Assembly (NCBI GenBank): GCA_037965595.1
Contig: CP150183.1
Span: 3,720,001 to 3,784,000, forward strand
Direction: 5' to 3'
DNA length: 64,000 bases
Source: Alkalihalobacillus sp. FSL W8-0930
GTDB taxonomy: Bacteria > Bacillota > Bacilli > Bacillales > Bacillaceae_D
Of the stretch, positions 59,055-64,000 are shown one piece after another. Every line of letters begins with the position of its first letter. Position 1 is the stretch's first letter. Both the position numbers and the translations under genes were made by a program. A model generated the notes under the pieces. That model saw nothing but the letters and a program-made list of their open reading frames with translations. It was not told the origin of the DNA and made no database searches.

Positions 59055-59950
59055 CTTGTTAGATGCGAATCATCCAATTCTCTTAATTCTCCTACCAGCT
59101 TCTGAAAATGTTTAAACGGAGCTCCCATCCATAACTCTTTGTGGTACACAAAATAAATGTTCCGTTCGAGCTCCGAATTATCAAACTCAATATAGGCCAA
59201 ATGGTCCTCTTTTTCAATTAACTTCTTAGAAATCAGCGCAACCGACTTCCCGTAAGAAAGCATTCGACTAATCGTTGAAACCGAGTCAAGCTGAATCATC
59301 TCCATCTCTAGGTTCTGTTCTCTAAGCCATGTTTCCGAGAAATGACCAGTTGAACTTGAAAGTCGATGAACGAGTAGAATCTGGCCCCTCATATCAACCT
59401 TCTCAACAATTGGCATAGTGGAAAATGGGTGGTTTGTGCTGAATGCAAGTACAATCTTGTCACTTGCAATCGGTTCATAGTGAAGTTCAGGTTCTTTTTT
59501 GCCTGTTTCCATAACTAAACCACAATCAAGCTCTTGTAATAGGAGCTTTTTTTCTATTTCAGGGGCCGTCTGTACGTCGAGTGATACCTTAATTTTTGGA
59601 TAATGTTCTGCCAGCTGATGAATCAGCTTAGGCATATAGATTTGTGCTGGCACCCCACTTGCTCCAAGCATGATGGAGCCGTGTCCCCCTTGCTTATAAT
59701 CCTCCACACTTTTCTCCATCGCCTGGTTCACTTGGTTCAGCTGCTTCGCGTAATGGTATAACATTTCACCTACATCTGTTAGTTTATAGCCACCCGCATT
59801 GGTTCGAAAGAGCTTCACTCCGTATTCTTCTTCTAACGATTTAATATGGAACGAGACAGTTGGAGTAGACAGCCCTAGAAGTCTGGCGGTTTGAGTCATT
59901 TTTTTCGTTTCAACTAAAGAGAGAAAGACGTGCAGCTTTTGAATATTCAC
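59051..59950 (-). CDS. LysR-family transcriptional regulator
   Basis: A 299-residue LTTR. The winged helix-turn-helix occupies about 1-60 (MTQTARLLGLSTPTVSFHIKSLEEEYG) and the PBP2-like effector domain about 90-295 (GHGSIMLGASGVP, KIKVSLDVQTAPEIEK). It is divergent from the AfuABC-type importer starting at 60098, so it probably activates that operon in response to the imported compound or a metabolite. The start is an ATG at 59950, with GGAGACCC upstream. Confidence 0.92.
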   Translation of the reverse strand: MNIQKLHVFLSLVETKKMTQTARLLGLSTPTVSFHIKSLEEEYGVKLFRTNAGGYKLTDVGEMLYHYAKQLNQVNQAMEKSVEDYKQGGHGSIMLGASGVPAQIYMPKLIHQLAEHYPKIKVSLDVQTAPEIEKKLLLQELDCGLVMETGKKEPELHYEPIASDKIVLAFSTNHPFSTMPIVEKVDMRGQILLVHRLSSSTGHFSETWLREQNLEMEMIQLDSVSTISRMLSYGKSVALISKKLIEKEDHLAYIEFDNSELERNIYFVYHKELWMGAPFKHFQKLVGELRELDDSHLTS

Positions 59951-59969
59951 TTGGGTCTCCTACAGTATT

Positions 59970-59984
59970 TTAGATAAATTCTAA
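59970..59984. promoter_or_regulatory. Palindrome between the LysR gene and importer operon
   Basis: TTAGA-N5-TCTAA is a perfect inverted repeat 20 bp before the LysR start codon. It contains the T-N11-A pattern of LysR-type boxes and may be the autoregulatory or activator site. Weak evidence by itself. Confidence 0.4.
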
Positions 59985-60097
59985 TGATGTGTTGAGTTTA
60001 TCAGAATCGTTTTAACGTATTGTTAACAATCCATTAATCCTTTCTAAATACTTTGTCCCTAAACTAAAGACGAAGAGAAAAATGAGGAGAGGGTAAC

Positions 60098-61066
60098 ATG
60101 ATCATTCGCTTGAATGGGATCGAGAAACGATTTGGCTCCGTACAAGCAGTCAAACCAATTGATCTCACAATTAAAGACAGCTTTGTCACCATCCTCGGTC
60201 AATCAGGCTGTGGAAAGACCACTTTATTAAAAATGCTGGCCGGTCTGACTGAACCCACTGCGGGTGAGTTAACATTTGATGAGCGTACGATTTTCTCTAA
60301 AACAAAGAAAATCAACGTGAAGCCAAATAAGCGAGAGATCGCAATGGTCTTTCAGGACTTTGGGTTGTGGCCTCACATGAATGTGCTAGATAACATCGCG
60401 TTTGGCCTTCGTGGCAAAGTTTCTAAACGAGAGCGACTGACCCTGGCACGCGAGGCACTAAGTCGGGTGAAGCTTGAGGCTAAAGCGAACATGTTGCCCG
60501 GTGATTTGTCCGGTGGTCAACAACAACGTGTGGCTCTCGCACGAGCGATTGCCGTCCAGCCAAAATTGACCTTGTTTGATGAAGCATTAAGCGCACTTGA
60601 CGCGGTACTACGTGATGAAATGCGCGAAGAAATACTAACGATCCTTCAGTCCATCGGATCCCAAGGGATTTTTGTTACACATGATCAATCAGAAGCAATG
60701 GCGATGTCTGATTCGATGATTGTGATGGATGCTGGTTCTATTGTTCAAACCGGCTCTCCAGAAGAGATCTATCACACGCCAGCTAATTCCTACGTGGCAA
60801 ATTTTATTGGAAAGACCAACTGGTTAGAAGGAGAAGATCAGATGATTCGCCCAGAGAATATTACTCTAAACCCTCGAAAGCACACCATCCTGAGATCGGG
60901 TGTTGTGGCAAAAAGCATGTACGAGGGCGACCGCTATGTCATTTTTGTAAATACGCATGGACAGCTATGGAAGGTCTATGATCATAAACCTCATGAAGAA
61001 GGTTCAGCGATCACCCTTTATATTAACGAGCACTCAATCCATTCACTAATGAAACGGGAGGCATAA
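60098..61066 (+). CDS. ABC transporter ATPase, Fbp/Afu type
   Basis: A 322-residue ATPase with Walker A GQSGCGKTT (about 33-41), LSGGQQQRVALARAI, Walker B LTLFDEALSALD and VTHDQSEAM. Its TOBE domain (about 240-320) is short, as in FbpC. GAGGAGAGGG precedes the ATG. In Walker B the usual DEP is DEA. The binding-protein gene follows after 4 bp and the fused permease after that, making a complete importer. The ligand may be iron or an organophosphate; no Fur box was noticed upstream. Confidence 0.92.
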   Translation: MIIRLNGIEKRFGSVQAVKPIDLTIKDSFVTILGQSGCGKTTLLKMLAGLTEPTAGELTFDERTIFSKTKKINVKPNKREIAMVFQDFGLWPHMNVLDNIAFGLRGKVSKRERLTLAREALSRVKLEAKANMLPGDLSGGQQQRVALARAIAVQPKLTLFDEALSALDAVLRDEMREEILTILQSIGSQGIFVTHDQSEAMAMSDSMIVMDAGSIVQTGSPEEIYHTPANSYVANFIGKTNWLEGEDQMIRPENITLNPRKHTILRSGVVAKSMYEGDRYVIFVNTHGQLWKVYDHKPHEEGSAITLYINEHSIHSLMKREA

Positions 61067-61070
61067 TAAT

Positions 61071-62111
61071 ATGAAAAAACGTAACCTATTAACGATTGCA
61101 GGGGTATCAGCATCACTTTTTCTACTTGGAGCTTGTGGAGATAATGCCGAAGCCACGGAAAAAACAGAGAACACGAACACAGAAACAGCTGCAGCCCAAA
61201 CTGACTCAACAAGTGATACATTAACCGTTTACTCTGCTGGACCTGAAGGATTAGCTGAGAACATTCAAGCTGCATTCGAAGAAGAAACAGGCTTAAAGGT
61301 TGAAATGTTCCAAAGCACAACTGGTAAAATTCTTTCTCGTCTTGAAGCAGAATCCAATAATCCGATTGCCGATGTTGTTGTTCTAGCATCTATTCCTTCA
61401 ATGGAAGGACTAAAATCTGAGGAGAAGCTTCAACCCTACGAGCCTGAAAATGCAGATCGTATGAACCCAGATTGGAATGATTCTGACCATTACTACTATG
61501 GCTACAGTGCTTCTGCTCTAGGTGTTGCCTATAATACAAACCAGGTTGAATCTCTTAATGCAGATTGGGAAGCATTTGGGGAGGCTGAATGGGAAGGCCG
61601 CGTCACAATGCCTGACCCAACCTCATCTGGCTCTGCCGTAGATTTTTTATATGGACTTACAGATAGCGATGAAAAAGGCTGGGATATCATTCAAAGTTGG
61701 AAGGATAATGGCCTTCTTGTTGCAGGAGCAAATAAGGAGTCTCTTGATGCAGTGATTACTGGAGATAAAGACGTTGTTGTTGCGGCTGTCGACTACATGA
61801 CGTACAAAGCGAAGGATAGTGGTGAGCCGGTTGACATTTACTATCCTGAAAGTGGTACTGTGATCAGCCCACGTGCAGCTGGGATCGTAGCTGATTCTAA
61901 AAACCTAGAAGGTGCAAAGGCCTATATGGACTTCCTTTTGTCTGACGCGGCCCAAGAGCTTGTTGCAGATGCATACATCCTACCAGGAAATGCGGACAGT
62001 GAGTTAAGCAACCGCGCACCATTAGCTGATATTCCTACTCTTCCATTTGATTTTGAAGGCATCGAAGACAAGCAAATTGAAACGCTGAATACCTTCTTAT
62101 CTATGGAGTAA
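61071..62111 (+). CDS. ABC transporter substrate-binding lipoprotein, Afu/Fbp type
   Basis: A 346-residue protein. The signal peptide ends with lipobox FLLGACGDN; a Thr/Glu-rich acidic linker precedes a type 2 binding-protein fold (TLTVYSAGPEGLAENIQAAFE, then YGYSASALGVAYNTNQV). The domain order matches AfuA/FbpA/PhnS-like proteins. It lies 4 bp after the ATPase gene. The absence of an obvious paired-tyrosine iron site (I see none near the C-terminus) argues mildly for a non-iron ligand such as an organophosphate. Confidence 0.9.
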   Translation: MKKRNLLTIAGVSASLFLLGACGDNAEATEKTENTNTETAAAQTDSTSDTLTVYSAGPEGLAENIQAAFEEETGLKVEMFQSTTGKILSRLEAESNNPIADVVVLASIPSMEGLKSEEKLQPYEPENADRMNPDWNDSDHYYYGYSASALGVAYNTNQVESLNADWEAFGEAEWEGRVTMPDPTSSGSAVDFLYGLTDSDEKGWDIIQSWKDNGLLVAGANKESLDAVITGDKDVVVAAVDYMTYKAKDSGEPVDIYYPESGTVISPRAAGIVADSKNLEGAKAYMDFLLSDAAQELVADAYILPGNADSELSNRAPLADIPTLPFDFEGIEDKQIETLNTFLSME

Positions 62112-62141
62112 TTCGCTACGACGCACATTGGAGGTATCCAC

Positions 62142-63797
62142 ATGATTATACAGAAACACGCGCCTTATACGATCCTATTAATCATTGTTAGCTTACTAGC
62201 AGTAGCACCTTTGTTTTCCGTCCTCATCTACACATTTGTAGATGAGGGTTCTCTATCATTTGAATCTATGCAATATGTGCTATCTTCCAATCAAATTCTT
62301 CAAACGATGCAGAACTCCCTATTGCTTGGTGTGTACGTAATTGCTTCAACAACACTGATCGCCCTACCACTTGCGATTATTCGTACAAAAACATCTCTTG
62401 CACGTCACAACTGGCTTGATCTTGTGTTTGTCATTCCGTTTATGACCCCTCCTTACATCGGGTCTATGGGATGGATTTTATTTATGCAGAACAATGGCTA
62501 CTATGAGCAATTATTTGGCGGCAAGTTCCCTTTTACCTTCTTTCATGTTGCAGGAATGGTCTTTGTGATGAGCATGCACCTCTATCCATTCTTGTATCTA
62601 ATGTTAAAAAATGCTCTCCTCAGAATGAATGGATCCTTTCTAGATGCAACCTTAATCTATGGGCGTAATCCTGTTTGGAACTGGTTTCGTGTGGTCATGC
62701 CACTACTCATTTCAAGCTACGTAATGGCGAGTCTCCTTGTTTTTATTAAGACATTAGGAGAGTTCGGTACACCAGCTACATTTGGTAAACGAATTGGGTA
62801 CGACGTGCTTACAACAGATATTCATGCCTATCTATCTCGCTGGCCGATTAATATCTCAGCGGCTACCAGCCTATCACTCATTCTATTAAGTGTATGTATG
62901 GTCATTTGGTATCTTCAGAATGTGATTAGTAGAAAGTATTCGTTTGGGATTCACTCGGGGAAATCAGGCAGTAGCGCCAAACCAAAAGACACAGGTCTTG
63001 TTCGATTGATCTCAAGTGGCTATGTTCTAATTATCCTAGGTCTTTCCATTGGAATTCCTTACTTTTCTATCATCGTGACCTCCCTATTAAATATTCGCGG
63101 AGATGGTCTCAGCTTCAGCAATCTGACGTTCACTCATTATGCAGACTTATTTACCATTGGCTCCTCGAGCTTTAAAGCACTGATGAACAGTATAAATTTT
63201 GCCTTTATCGCTGCTACGGTTGCAGCCGTTATTGGCTTTTGTGCCGCGCTTATTATTCGTGAGGGGCAAAAGAAATCACAGCAGGTGCTAGATTTTACAA
63301 GCATTCTATCAAATATTGTTCCCGGCATTGTCTTTGTTGTGGGTCTGATTTTATTTTGGAACACCCCATGGTTTCCATCGACCATCTACAACACAACCTG
63401 GATGCCGATCGTCACGTACATTGTGCTCTTTCTGCCATATTCCGTGCAATACACAAAGTTTGCCTTATCACAGCTTCATTCATCCATCCACCAATCAAAT
63501 GCGGTCTTTGCTCACAACGAGTGGCTTGTCCTCATTCGAGTCTGGTTACCTCTTCTAGGGCAAGGAATTCTAGCAGGATGGGTGATGACCTTTATTATAT
63601 CAATGCGTGAATTGGTTGGTTCCTTACTTATTCTTCCGCCTTCTGTAGAAACAAGTGCAACATTTATCTATAGCCAATTTGAACAAGGAGATGTCTCAAA
63701 AGGAATGGCCATGGCTGTTGTGACTGTTTTATTGACCATCCTTTGTATCTTCGTGGTCGAGTCGCTGCAACGAAAGGCCCTGCGAACGAAATCATGA
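62142..63797 (+). CDS. ABC transporter permease, fused double-domain
   Basis: A 551-residue membrane protein with 12 helices in two permease domains (about 50-270 and 340-540). EAA-like loops are NGSFLDATLIYGRNPVWNWF and SIHQSNAVFAHNEWLVLIRV. It is the homologue of the permease at 35795-37600, though the two differ in length and sequence. GGAGGTATCC precedes the ATG. The next gene, a metallo-beta-lactamase fold protein, begins on its stop codon (ATGA). Confidence 0.92.
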   Translation: MIIQKHAPYTILLIIVSLLAVAPLFSVLIYTFVDEGSLSFESMQYVLSSNQILQTMQNSLLLGVYVIASTTLIALPLAIIRTKTSLARHNWLDLVFVIPFMTPPYIGSMGWILFMQNNGYYEQLFGGKFPFTFFHVAGMVFVMSMHLYPFLYLMLKNALLRMNGSFLDATLIYGRNPVWNWFRVVMPLLISSYVMASLLVFIKTLGEFGTPATFGKRIGYDVLTTDIHAYLSRWPINISAATSLSLILLSVCMVIWYLQNVISRKYSFGIHSGKSGSSAKPKDTGLVRLISSGYVLIILGLSIGIPYFSIIVTSLLNIRGDGLSFSNLTFTHYADLFTIGSSSFKALMNSINFAFIAATVAAVIGFCAALIIREGQKKSQQVLDFTSILSNIVPGIVFVVGLILFWNTPWFPSTIYNTTWMPIVTYIVLFLPYSVQYTKFALSQLHSSIHQSNAVFAHNEWLVLIRVWLPLLGQGILAGWVMTFIISMRELVGSLLILPPSVETSATFIYSQFEQGDVSKGMAMAVVTVLLTILCIFVVESLQRKALRTKS

Positions 63798-64000
63798 TGA
63801 ATCTCACCACTCTTGGAGGCGTAAAAGAATACGGTCGAAATTGCTTTCTTCTAACCGACCACACAACCAACACACGTATCATGCTAGACTGCGGCGTCAG
63901 AAACGGCACGCCCGAAGTGTACCCTGAGATTACCGAGGAAATCGCTCAGTCGCTTCAAGCCGTCTTCATCTCACATGTTCATAATGACCATATCGGAGCA
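63794..64000 (+). CDS. Metallo-beta-lactamase-fold hydrolase, 5' fragment
   Basis: The first 69 codons of a gene running past the window. The decoded start includes MNLTTLGGVKEYGRNCFLL and the metal-binding motif FISHVHNDHIGA (H-x-H-x-D-H). MBL-fold proteins hydrolyse phosphodiesters, thioesters, lactones or RNA. It overlaps the permease stop by ATGA, so it is the fourth gene of the importer operon and probably acts on the imported compound, as the PHP and HAD genes may in the first such operon. It has an alternative ATG at 63797. Confidence 0.85.
   Translation, partial: MMNLTTLGGVKEYGRNCFLLTDHTTNTRIMLDCGVRNGTPEVYPEITEEIAQSLQAVFISHVHNDHIGA

Noticed and set aside
59951-60097. Fur box upstream of the Afu/Fbp-type importer
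   Set aside because: No sequence close to the GATAATGATAATCATTATC consensus was found, so iron control is not asserted.

Overview
The window looks like chromosomal DNA of a low-GC Gram-positive in the Bacillaceae. The signs are AGGAGG-type ribosome sites with frequent TTG/GTG starts, LicT antitermination, OhrR/Ohr, MurB and RpiR/GntR-controlled sugar genes. The secreted proteins and lipoproteins are very acidic, which would fit an alkaliphilic or halotolerant species, but this is an inference. No rRNA, tRNA or CRISPR was seen.

Region 1 (1-12 kb): a FhuF-like siderophore reductase, then a GntR-controlled beta-glucoside PTS with its 6-phospho-beta-glucosidase. A flavin-dependent luciferase-like oxidoreductase, a small ABC-2 exporter with a membrane peptide, a family 3 beta-glucosidase and a glutaminase follow. 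Region 2 (12-24 kb): an aminoglycoside-phosphotransferase-like gene cut by an in-frame stop, a membrane diguanylate cyclase, a second gene split by an in-frame stop, a TetR-controlled MMPL/secreted coiled-coil pair, a beta-propeller lipoprotein, an aldo/keto reductase and the ohrR/ohr pair. Region 3 (24-33 kb): a complete licT-bglP-bglH operon with two RNA antiterminator/terminator switches, malate:quinone oxidoreductase, a Crp/Fnr regulator and an MFS transporter.

Region 4 (33-48 kb): an AfuABC/FbpABC-type importer flanked by a PHP-domain hydrolase and a HAD phosphatase, with a divergent RpiR regulator. Then come a rhamnose mutarotase, an AIM24 protein, a lipoprotein, an SDR, a GAF-GAF-GGDEF-EAL protein and a thiamine-diphosphate enzyme. 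Region 5 (48-50 kb): a degenerate array of CTTRNTA motifs every 20-21 bp, interrupted by an IS3-family (IS150-type) element. Region 6 (50-64 kb): murB, a GntR/LytTR-controlled ABC exporter whose regulator carries a dead ABC-ATPase-like domain, a Rieske oxidoreductase, a chemoreceptor, a 39-residue gene missed by size cut-offs, and a LysR-linked second Afu-type importer leading into a truncated metallo-beta-lactamase-fold gene.

Two non-coding themes stand out. A dispersed element of about 260 bp (four copies, GGCTGGGACATAAC-type inverted ends) sits in this window only between convergent gene ends. The 20-21 bp phased array also lies between convergent genes and is the best candidate for something undescribed.
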